This document shows, piece after piece, positions 27,373-34,868 of a stretch of 64,000 nucleotides of DNA. Each line of letters starts with the position of its first letter. The stretch's first letter is position 1. Both the position numbers and the translations under genes were made by a program. The DNA comes from Ancylobacter defluvii. Lineage in GTDB: Bacteria > Pseudomonadota > Alphaproteobacteria > Rhizobiales > Xanthobacteraceae. Below the pieces are notes generated by a model that worked only from the letters and a program-made list of their open reading frames with translations, had not been told where the DNA came from and made no database searches. Where the stretch lies: assembly GCF_018390605.1 (NCBI RefSeq), contig NZ_JAHBGD010000027.1, positions 156,190-220,189 on the forward strand, in the 5' to 3' direction.

Positions 27373-28380
27373 ATGTCCGAGGGCAACGATACGAAAGATC
27401 AGAGCGGCTTCGAGCAGGTCCCGGAGGTCCCGGTCCACGTCCTTAATACCTATTCTCGCTTGTGGCAGCTCGAAACCTGGTTGCGAACCATGGTCTATGT
27501 CGAGCTGCGAGCTTTGCTTGGTGATGATTGGGCGAAAGGCCTGAACCCCAGCTCCAATTCGTTCCAGGCCGACAAATCCCTGACCCATATGCCGACGCCC
27601 GAGATGAATGCGCTGAGCTACGCCCAGCTCAGCAAATTGACCGAGCTCATCGCGAACCATTGGGATTGCTTCTCGGTTTATCTGCCGCCCAAGGACCTCT
27701 GGGACGCGAAACTCAGGGAAGTGGCGCAGATTCGTCATCGGGTGGCCCACTTCCGGGTGGGCCATGTCGATGACCTAGCGCGCCTCAAGCAATTCCTCCG
27801 CGACATCGACAAAGGCTTCTGGACGTTCTGCACCAGCTACAACGACATGAACGCGGTTATACCGCAGGAGAGCGACCCGATCGCCAAGCACTTCCTTCCA
27901 TTTGATCCGCTGCCGTGGGTCGAGGTGGAGGAGAAGACGTGGGCTCAGGTAGGCTTCCGCGACAAATCGTTGGTGGTGGGATTGAGCGTTCGATCACAGC
28001 GAAGACCATGGTGTCGGGAGCCGCTAGAAGCGGGAATGCCGGGGCACCTCTACGATTTCTACATGTTCGCCCAAGACGGTCGGACTTTCGATCTGCCCTA
28101 CCTTCTGGAGCGGACACGCACTCTGCACCATCACCTCGTCCATCTCTGCCTCGACGACATGGATCGCTCGGTCCGCTTCACCGTGCCTGCCATACTCGGA
28201 GAGACGATGATCAAGGAGATCGTGCAGTCATGGCACGACGCGGCGGGGAGTGCCTGCCGCCGCTCGCCACTCCGTCCACCCTCTGATCTCGCGGATCGTT
28301 GGCCCGAATATGTGATTGGCTCATCCAATCCGCTCACCTTTCTCGACCCCTCCATGCCGTGCTCCTTCTTCGGGGTTTGA
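27373..28380 (+). CDS. HEPN (Swt1-like) domain protein
   Basis: 335 residues from the ATG at 27373 (a GTG at 27349 is possible; ribosome site weak). Residues about 20-140 look like the Swt1-type HEPN domain: NTYSRLWQLETWLRTMVYVELRALLGDDW, LSYAQLSKLTELIANHW and the RX4H motif in QIRHRVAHFRVGH. That motif is the RNase site of HEPN toxins in abortive-infection and toxin-antitoxin systems. The C-terminal half (WVEVEEKTWAQVGF to the end) is of unknown fold. It lies beside a TIGR02391 fragment and upstream of a second HEPN gene, so a defence role is likely but not shown. Confidence 0.7.
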   Translation: MSEGNDTKDQSGFEQVPEVPVHVLNTYSRLWQLETWLRTMVYVELRALLGDDWAKGLNPSSNSFQADKSLTHMPTPEMNALSYAQLSKLTELIANHWDCFSVYLPPKDLWDAKLREVAQIRHRVAHFRVGHVDDLARLKQFLRDIDKGFWTFCTSYNDMNAVIPQESDPIAKHFLPFDPLPWVEVEEKTWAQVGFRDKSLVVGLSVRSQRRPWCREPLEAGMPGHLYDFYMFAQDGRTFDLPYLLERTRTLHHHLVHLCLDDMDRSVRFTVPAILGETMIKEIVQSWHDAAGSACRRSPLRPPSDLADRWPEYVIGSSNPLTFLDPSMPCSFFGV

Positions 28381-28580
28381 GGAGCTCGTTTCCACGTCGA
28401 GCCTGGGAGAAGGGTTTCAAAGAATCCACGAATGACCGGTGGCAGCATAACCCGACGTTCCCAATTGCGACGCCAATCGGCAGGAAAGCCCCGAAAGCAG
28501 GCTCTCGACCAATGGTTTGCGCGTCTCGGCATGTCGGGAGCGCTGCTAGGCGCTTGGCGGCAGCGAGTCGACGGGGCCTA

Positions 28581-28630
28581 GTCGATCGCACTCTAGCGTC
28601 GACGCTGCTCGGTCGGAGAGTGCGCTCGAC
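28581..28630. repeat. Nested inverted repeat
   Basis: The outer arms GTCGATCGCACTCT (28581-28594) and AGAGTGCGCTCGAC (28617-28630) pair with one mismatch. Directly inside the left arm is the perfect palindrome AGCGTCGACGCT (28595-28606), followed by ten unpaired bases. It could be a recombination site, a regulator array or an RNA hairpin. Confidence 0.7.
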
Positions 28631-28830
28631 GCAGACGGGACTGTTCAAGAACCGGCGAACGGGCGCGTCACCGACAGGGTGCCAGATCGTGTGGGTAGCG
28701 CTCTTTGCGTGGCCTTGTCCATTGGTTCATCGAGCTTGAAGTGCAGCGTTTTCCACGAGGATCGAGCGCGGTCGAGGGAGAAAGCTCGCACCTCGCCTCG
28801 ATTGCATTCCTCTTGCACTTTTGCTGTTAA

Positions 28831-28846
28831 CGTGCAGATTTGCACG
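28831..28846. promoter_or_regulatory. Palindromic operator candidate
   Basis: CGTGCA and TGCACG are exact reverse complements around GATT. The site lies 22 bases before the GTG start at 28869 and about 15 bases after a TTGCAC box, where a repressor would block transcription. The winged-helix product of the first gene is one candidate for binding it. Confidence 0.6.
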
Positions 28847-28868
28847 GTTCCTGCAACAGGAGACTACC

Positions 28869-29294
28869 GTGCCCGATATCGAAGCCCCGCCGCTGAGACG
28901 CTTTGCCCGTGGCGATGCGGTCCACGTCCGAGCCCAGCAGATATGGCTCATCCTCGTCGCCCACGTGATGCTGTCGAAGCGAAACCCCAGGGCTCCGTAC
29001 ACTATGACTTACGGCGACCTCGCTGAGGCGATGGGCATGGATCGCCGCGCGGGCATCACGCTCGCTCGGACGCTCGGCCTTGTAGGCACATGCTGCGTCG
29101 AAAACGACCTTCCGGCCTTGAATTGCATCGTCGTCAACGAAAGCACCGATGCCCCTGGCGACCACGTGCTTACGCGCCCGGGGAAGACCTGGAAGCAGGA
29201 GCAGGCCGACATCATGCGGTTCGATTGGTTCTCGGTTCGGGTGCCGACCACGGGCACGCTGCGGAAGGTCCGGTCGGCCGAGCTCGCCGAGTAA
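28869..29294 (+). CDS. MGMT/ATL-like winged-helix protein
   Basis: 141 residues from GTG 28869, preceded by AGGAG. No catalytic family is certain. The stretch YTMTYGDLAEAMGMDRRAGITLARTLG, then PALNCIVVNE, follows the order of the DNA-binding domain of O6-alkylguanine transferases and ATL proteins (TYGxIA..G, A..VG.ALG, ..P.HRVVN). The PCHR active site is absent. A DNA-binding, non-catalytic role is inferred. It ends with MRFDWFSVRVPTTGTLRKVRSAEL. The GIY-YIG gene follows after 9 bases, so the two are co-expressed. It could be the operon's regulator or a base-recognition subunit. Confidence 0.6.
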   Translation: MPDIEAPPLRRFARGDAVHVRAQQIWLILVAHVMLSKRNPRAPYTMTYGDLAEAMGMDRRAGITLARTLGLVGTCCVENDLPALNCIVVNESTDAPGDHVLTRPGKTWKQEQADIMRFDWFSVRVPTTGTLRKVRSAELAE

Positions 29295-29303
29295 GGAGCA
29301 GCG

Positions 29304-30170
29304 ATGAAGCTTTTCGCGACGCGCGTATGGGGCTTCGGATTCAAGCGACTGCCGCTGGCCACCTTCGGCGTGAAGGGCCACGTCGACAGGTTGTTGCGGA
29401 TGGCAGGCCGCGGCGACCGGCTTGTACTCGTTGGTACCCAGACTGAACGTACCGCCGAAGAACACCAGGGCAGAATCCTGGGCATGGCCGAGATCGGCTT
29501 CGAGCCGCTGCGGACGTTGGATTTGGTGGATCGCGGCCAGCTCGACGAGCGCGACTTCGATGAGCGCGGAAACTTCAAGTTCCCGTACGCAGTGGCCACG
29601 ACACGGGTCTGGCAGTTCGAGCCGGCGCCGGTGCTGACGCAGACGCTATCGCGTCAGCTGACGATGGTGGCAACATCCGGAGTGGAGGAAATCATCGATT
29701 TCGCCGACGTCGCGGCGATCATGGCGCTGAACGCCGTCGAGATCGAACTGCCCGTCCTGCCGGCGCTGGAGCGTATGCGGCGACTGAACTATGCCCTCCG
29801 CAACACCACGGGGCCACGTCCGACCGATGCCAGCTATCATGTCAATCGGTCCGCAACCGAAGGCGAGTCGTGGACATATGGCCTTCGCTTCGGGAAGCGC
29901 GACGTCTGGAAGATCGGGTGGGCTGACGACATCGATGAGCGTTGCGCCTCCGTCAATCAGCACATCCCGATAGAACTTGGCGGTCTGGAGCAATGGGACG
30001 TGGGCTTCCATCAGCGAATGAAGAACCGCGACGCTGCCTACAAGATGGAGCAACGCGTGCTCACGCTGCTCGATTCCAAGCGCAAGGGCTTCGAACGGGT
30101 GCACTGCACCCACGCCGAGCTGCAGTCGGTGTGGACCCAGGCATTCCTTGATGTGATCCGAGGCGACTAG
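29304..30170 (+). CDS. GIY-YIG nuclease with N-terminal possible PUA/EVE-like domain
   Basis: 288 residues; ATG at 29304 after GGAG. Residues ~190-285 fit the T5orf172/Mug113 branch of GIY-YIG nucleases: WTYGLRFGKRDVWKIGWADDIDERCASVN (KIG near residue 204, catalytic Arg a few residues later) and the metal glutamate in AYKMEQRVLTLL. The first ~110 residues (RLLRMAGRGDRLVLVGTQTE, HQGRILGMAEIG) look like a PUA/EVE-type reader of modified bases, but this is weak. Such a fusion suggests modification-dependent cleavage. The HEPN gene starts on the very next base after its stop. Confidence 0.7.
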   Translation: MKLFATRVWGFGFKRLPLATFGVKGHVDRLLRMAGRGDRLVLVGTQTERTAEEHQGRILGMAEIGFEPLRTLDLVDRGQLDERDFDERGNFKFPYAVATTRVWQFEPAPVLTQTLSRQLTMVATSGVEEIIDFADVAAIMALNAVEIELPVLPALERMRRLNYALRNTTGPRPTDASYHVNRSATEGESWTYGLRFGKRDVWKIGWADDIDERCASVNQHIPIELGGLEQWDVGFHQRMKNRDAAYKMEQRVLTLLDSKRKGFERVHCTHAELQSVWTQAFLDVIRGD

Positions 30171-30893
30171 ATGAATCTCTCCTACTTCATGCGAGAGCGC
30201 ACGGCGCTGATCCGCCTGTTCTACGGCAAGGGCCGCCTGCCGTTCGAGCAGATGCAGCGCGAGATAGAGGACGAGGTGCCGCCCTGGGACCCGCCCCCCG
30301 TTTAATCCGGACACCGACAGCGCCGAGCCACCGTTCGTCGAGGAATTCATGCAGGCCGAGCACGTGAAGGAGCTCGTTGGGCTCTTCGCCGTCTCGCTTC
30401 TCGCCGATACCCTCAAGGGTTACTTCGAGGAGCTGGAACGCGATCTCGGCATTGAGTTCAAGGATGACAAGGCGCGGCGCGCCCACTTCAAGGTCGGGTG
30501 GGTCGAGGGTAATCGACAGATCATTGAGCACGTGATGAGAGAGGCATATGCGACGTGTAATGTGCGCTTCGACCTCATCGAGTAGGTCGTGCTCGCTCGC
30601 AACGACTTCACCCACAACACCGATTTCGTTATCTTCCAAGCCAAGCATAACAACAGACGCTGCTCAAGCACCGCAACCCGTTCGTCGTCGGCCCCGATCA
30701 CAAGGAGCATACTGACGAGGACGCCCTGGATCTCGAGGAGACGCCGCCTTGGTGGGGCGGGCCGAAGATCGAGATCAGCGAGGAGAAGCTGATGACCGCG
30801 ATCACGGAGGTCGAGAAGCTCGCCGACTGGGTTCAAGCTAACGAGAAGGTCATGTGGGACTGGCAACATCGAGGCGCTGTCCAGAGGGATTAG
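30171..30893 (+). pseudogene. HEPN-domain protein, broken by three lesions
   Basis: The ATG at 30171 directly follows the GIY-YIG stop. The first 44 codons (MNLSYFMRERTALIRLFYGKGRLPFEQ to WDPPP) end at a TAA caused by an extra C in the run 30294-30299. The frame resumes as FNPDTDSAEPPFVEEFMQAEHVKELVGLFAVSLLADTLKGYFEEL. A TAG at 30583 interrupts DLIE*VVLARNDFTHN, just before the HEPN RNxxxH motif (RNDFTH, 30598-30615). One base is lost near 30656, after which the rest is clean (TLLKHRNPFVVGPDHKE to HRGAVQRD, stop 30893). The repaired product would be about 240 residues, probably an RNase toxin. Confidence 0.82.
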
Positions 30894-31176
30894 CGCTGAC
30901 GTTCTTGACGCTCCCAATATACATGGCTGCAGTGAAATGCCTCCTTCAGCGGCCATTCAAAACGTGGCCAGAGGGCGAGCGCCCAGAAGCTTAGATCGTC
31001 ACCTTCTGGGGCAAAGCGGTCGATTAAATCTCCTAAGCCGCCCGTCTGCTATTCAAATTATGCCGTTCTCGCTTCGGAGCTCCACGTACCGCTACTGCGG
31101 TGTCTGCATACGTCGAACTTCGGATCGCGTTTGACGCTGCGCTGCACACATGCTCATCGAGCGAGTACACCTTTCG

Positions 31177-34116
31177 TCACGGGCTGATTAACCAGGCCGC
31201 CTTCGCTGCACCGCCGCGCTGAACGTATTCCAAGCCAAACGCCATTAGATCCGCGAGATGCTCATCAATCTGGGACTGGGCGATTCCGGGCTGCACGCCA
31301 TAGATCGCAAAGGTGAGCTTATCGGGGGCAGTATCCTGAAGCGCCTTCTGGATCACGGTCAAGTCGCCGACGATGAATTTCGACGGAGTGACGTGGCGGG
31401 TCAGGTGCGTCCTGTGCTCGACATGCTCCCGCAAAACGATCGGATCGCAATAGGCGACCGACTTCAGGACCTGCCCGGCAACTTCGTAGACGTCGCCTAC
31501 GCGACCGCCTGACGGTTGGCCGCCGGCGCCTTTGCAGTGATAGAGTGAAATCTGGACGTGTTCGCCGTTCTGGCGGACCGCTATGTAGTCAGCTGCCTCC
31601 CCACTACGGTGATCGTATAGCAGAGCCGTGAGCCCATCGGCCGCGAGGAGATGCTTCTCGAGTTGCTGGTGAACCGTGAGTTCGCCCCCGCTCTTGGTCG
31701 TGTCATATTCAATGCCAATCGCGCACCCGGTCCAATCCAGCGTCGACGTGTCGTCGTCGGACAGCTTGTTGATCGTCACGCTCGGGGGGCTGATGAGGTT
31801 CACGCCCTGGAACGACGACTTGTCCGCTGAATAGAACACCGGCGGGTTCATCGACATCCAGGTCGAGAACTCAGTCCAGTCATCGACGCCCGACAAGACT
31901 TCGATCGCCCACTCGGGCTCGGTCTGCCGGATGATGGCGCCGCCGCCAATCTGAAACTCGAAGCCGATCCCGAGCGCGTCCGTCCCCACACGAAAGGCGA
32001 GCCTGGCACGGTCGGCCGAGACGTTGAAGTGGTCGATTTCAAGGTCGGTGACCTGAAAATAGAGCCACTGGCTGGCCCCTCGTCTAAGCCGCACCCGCGG
32101 CGCGGAGCGATAGGCAACCTTGTTCCACCCAGCGGCGATGATCTGCTCCGGCAGCATTTCGAGCGTCTTGGCGTGCTGGACGATGTCCAGCTGCGAAGAG
32201 GCGATCGTGCCACCGCCGCTCAGCCGGTGGTTCAAGGCGGTGATCCAGTCGAGATACCCGGCGACCGTCAGCCGCTGGTTGCTCCACACGCGCGAGCTGC
32301 TGCTGGCGCCGATCGTCTCGCGATCCTCTCCAACGACGCCGCTGCCGAAGAAATGGCCTTGGACATAGGCGCGGGCATCTCCGGCGGTCATCGCGCGCTC
32401 TGCCCGCGGTCCGGTCACCGTCCGATACGATTCCGTCTGGGTGTTCAGCGTCGTGTTGCGTAGGCCGACGTTGTAGAAGCGCAGGTCGGTCAGGCCGGCC
32501 AGCGCGCGGCGCGTCCGCTCGTAGCTGATCGGCCGATGCTTGTCTTCGCAAACCGTATCCATCAGGCTGATGTAGAGACGATCGGTACGCCGCGTCGACC
32601 CGATGAAGCACAGCTTACTGGTTTCATTGAAGGCAAGAAGAAACGAATCATGCCGGACATTCGCGATGACGTCCGACGTCGCCCAGTTGGGCGGCGAGTT
32701 GTCGATCGTCAGCAGAAGCGTGATCAATCCGTCTTCGGACGTCCACTGTTTGACCAGGAGTAGGTTCCGGCCGACCGTCTCTTCGAACAGTGAGAAATCG
32801 GGCCGCTCTTCGCACTCGAAAATTCGCGCGTGGGCGTAAAGCTGAAGCAGCAGCGGCGTCACCGCGTCGTAGTCCGAGTCCATCTGCCTCTTGGGCTTGA
32901 GGACCTCGAGGATCGCCCGGTTGGCTTCGGCATCCGCGATCTGCGCCTGCGCTGCGTCGTCGATCAGCTCCGCAATGTCGACGCCCTCCTGGAACAGCCG
33001 AGTATTGGCTTCCTTCAACCGGCTGACAGGCGCCACCAGGGTCGCGTCGCCGGTCGCCACATCGTTGGTTCGGGCGAAGCGACCGATGAACTGAAGGGTC
33101 GGAACCAGCGAGCGGTGCGGCGCGTGGAGGGCCGCGATTTTCAGCTTCGGGAAATCGTAGCCTTCGCCAAACATGTCGACGCACACAACGCCGTCGAGCT
33201 TGCCGTCGATCAGTTCGGCTTCGATCTCCGTCTGGCGCTTCAGCGAGAGATGGCTGGTGATCGCCGCGACCTTGGCCCCGAGCTTCTCGTAAAGCTCGCC
33301 CAGCTGCTTGGCGGAGGCGATGGTTGCGGCGCGCGCGAAGATCCGGTGATCGAAGCCGTCCTTCCTGTCATTGGCGAGTTGAGCTACGGCCGCGGCGGCG
33401 ACCGCCCGGTCGACCTCTTCCTCGTTGCGGTCGTCTTTCACCACCGCCGGCTTGAAAGTGACCTTCCCGAACGCCTGCTCCCGTGACGCCTTCAACACGG
33501 GATACCAGTAAGCCAGACGTCCCGGGATCGGTTTGCGGTCGCGTCGGAACGGCGTGGCGGTCAGAAACACGACTTTCGCGCCGGCGAAGTGCGAGAGATA
33601 GGCCGACCAGGTATCGGCCGGGGCATGATGCGCCTCATCGAAAATCACGAGATCGAAAAGATCGCGCGGCGCGTCCGGGGCGACGCTTGGCGAAGTGCTC
33701 TGGGGGGTGGAGACGATCACGTCGGTCGCCCGCATCTCTTCCCATTCGGCCAAATCAACAGGGCGCCCCTTCTGGCTCAAGACGTTTGGCAAGGCCGTCA
33801 GCCCGTCGGCGATGCCAATCCTCTTGAGAACCGAAAGGGCGGCGAAGTGACCGGTGGTCTGACGGCGGAGCGCCTCGGAAGGCTCGACGATCAGGACGTT
33901 GTTTGCTTTGAGGACGAAGGGGAGAGCCATCATCAGCGCCGTCTTGCCATAGCCGGTGGGCAAGCAGAGGGTAGCCGGCTCGTCGTAAACCGAGAAATGC
34001 GAAAGCGCGGCATGCAGCGCTCCGATCTGCCCTGGCCTGAATCCACTGTTGGGAGTCGAGATGGGCTGGAACGTGATCTCGTTCGCTGAAAAGAACCCTG
34101 CCATTGCCTCGACCAT
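31177..34116 (-). CDS. SF2 (DEAD/DEAH) helicase with possible C-terminal nuclease
   Basis: 979 residues (start at 34116 or 34104). It shows FRPGQIGALHAAL, Walker A LPTGYGKTA (52-60), DEAH in LVIFDEAHHAPAD (about 160), FLTATPF (186-190) and motif VI LQFIGRFART, so it is a complete SF2 core of the type I/III restriction or RadD/SSL2 type. The middle 400 residues are unassigned. Near the end GEAADYIAVRQNGEHVQISLYHCKGAGG resembles a PD-(D/E)xK-like nuclease core, although HxK replaces the usual (D/E)xK. It converges on the GIY-YIG/HEPN operon. Defence function inferred. Confidence 0.82.
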   Translation of the reverse strand: MVEAMAGFFSANEITFQPISTPNSGFRPGQIGALHAALSHFSVYDEPATLCLPTGYGKTALMMALPFVLKANNVLIVEPSEALRRQTTGHFAALSVLKRIGIADGLTALPNVLSQKGRPVDLAEWEEMRATDVIVSTPQSTSPSVAPDAPRDLFDLVIFDEAHHAPADTWSAYLSHFAGAKVVFLTATPFRRDRKPIPGRLAYWYPVLKASREQAFGKVTFKPAVVKDDRNEEEVDRAVAAAAVAQLANDRKDGFDHRIFARAATIASAKQLGELYEKLGAKVAAITSHLSLKRQTEIEAELIDGKLDGVVCVDMFGEGYDFPKLKIAALHAPHRSLVPTLQFIGRFARTNDVATGDATLVAPVSRLKEANTRLFQEGVDIAELIDDAAQAQIADAEANRAILEVLKPKRQMDSDYDAVTPLLLQLYAHARIFECEERPDFSLFEETVGRNLLLVKQWTSEDGLITLLLTIDNSPPNWATSDVIANVRHDSFLLAFNETSKLCFIGSTRRTDRLYISLMDTVCEDKHRPISYERTRRALAGLTDLRFYNVGLRNTTLNTQTESYRTVTGPRAERAMTAGDARAYVQGHFFGSGVVGEDRETIGASSSSRVWSNQRLTVAGYLDWITALNHRLSGGGTIASSQLDIVQHAKTLEMLPEQIIAAGWNKVAYRSAPRVRLRRGASQWLYFQVTDLEIDHFNVSADRARLAFRVGTDALGIGFEFQIGGGAIIRQTEPEWAIEVLSGVDDWTEFSTWMSMNPPVFYSADKSSFQGVNLISPPSVTINKLSDDDTSTLDWTGCAIGIEYDTTKSGGELTVHQQLEKHLLAADGLTALLYDHRSGEAADYIAVRQNGEHVQISLYHCKGAGGQPSGGRVGDVYEVAGQVLKSVAYCDPIVLREHVEHRTHLTRHVTPSKFIVGDLTVIQKALQDTAPDKLTFAIYGVQPGIAQSQIDEHLADLMAFGLEYVQRGGAAKAAWLISP

Positions 34117-34595
34117 AACCTAGACTAGCATTCAGGATCCTACGCAACTAATCGCAAAGATCAATATATTGCGCTTGGTTAGCAGCTAATAGCTCTACAT
34201 GTGGTGACAATGCGTACGCCCCTACCGGTCGAGGCGGAAGCTGGCCGGGCCCAGTTCCGACCTACGCTCATAGACCAAGAATGGTCGCCCGAGCTTGCGC
34301 ACCGGCACTCAATGCATGAACGGCGGTTGCTCAGTCGTGGTGATTGCCAAGTTAATGTCGTCTTTTTGGCCGGCATTTGACGAGTGCTCTTGGCTCAAAG
34401 GTGCGTAAATATCGTATTTCACTGAAGCCCGCTTTCGGGACACGGCCGTTACCGGATCAATGACGGGGGGGGGGGGCGCAAAGCCGCCATCCGCACGGGC
34501 GTGTCGACATGGCCGCTTCTGGCCAAGGAAGTACTGCGTATTGCAGGTCATAGATCGGCTGTTGGGCATCGGTCGCCGTCGCGTCAGTTTTAGGG
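34117..34595. other. Gap between helicase and recombinase module
   Basis: 479 bases between divergent genes. It holds the helicase promoter and a run of twelve G (34465-34476) but no gene I can support. Confidence 0.5.
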
Positions 34596-34844
34596 ATGAC
34601 CAGACGCTCACATTCACCCACTCGATACACCGCATATCGATCTGCGCCGGGCCACTTGCCGGACAACCTCTACACCTACGCCGAAACACCTCCGCCTCGG
34701 CGTCGGCGGCGAACGCCCCCGGTCTCCACCCCCATGACTGTCACCGACGACTGGCCGGAATACATTCCGGTGACAGAGGCGGAGATTGCTGTCTTCGACG
34801 CGTGGTTCGGGGATATTCTCGAGGAGCTGATCCAAGGGGAATGA
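34596..34844 (+). CDS. Small protein preceding the recombinase
   Basis: 82 residues. The N-terminal half is Pro/Arg-rich (TPPPRRRRRTPPVSTP) and the C-terminal half is acidic (WPEYIPVTEAEIAVFDAWFGDILEELIQGE). An internal ATG at 34734 with 36 codons is an alternative start. Proteins of this size and layout are, from memory, often encoded directly before serine recombinases in alphaproteobacteria, and the recombinase follows 24 bases later. They might be directionality or accessory factors (inference). Confidence 0.55.
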   Translation: MTRRSHSPTRYTAYRSAPGHLPDNLYTYAETPPPRRRRRTPPVSTPMTVTDDWPEYIPVTEAEIAVFDAWFGDILEELIQGE

Positions 34845-34868
34845 CCGCCCGACACGAAAGGCTCTGCC

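Larger units (their letters stand above)
28381..28868. other. Gap before the winged-helix/GIY-YIG/HEPN operon
   Basis: 488 bases with no supported gene. It holds a nested inverted repeat (28581-28630), a promoter-like TTGCAC near 28813 and a perfect palindrome (28831-28846) just before the operon start. A short structured RNA is possible but unproven. Confidence 0.5.
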
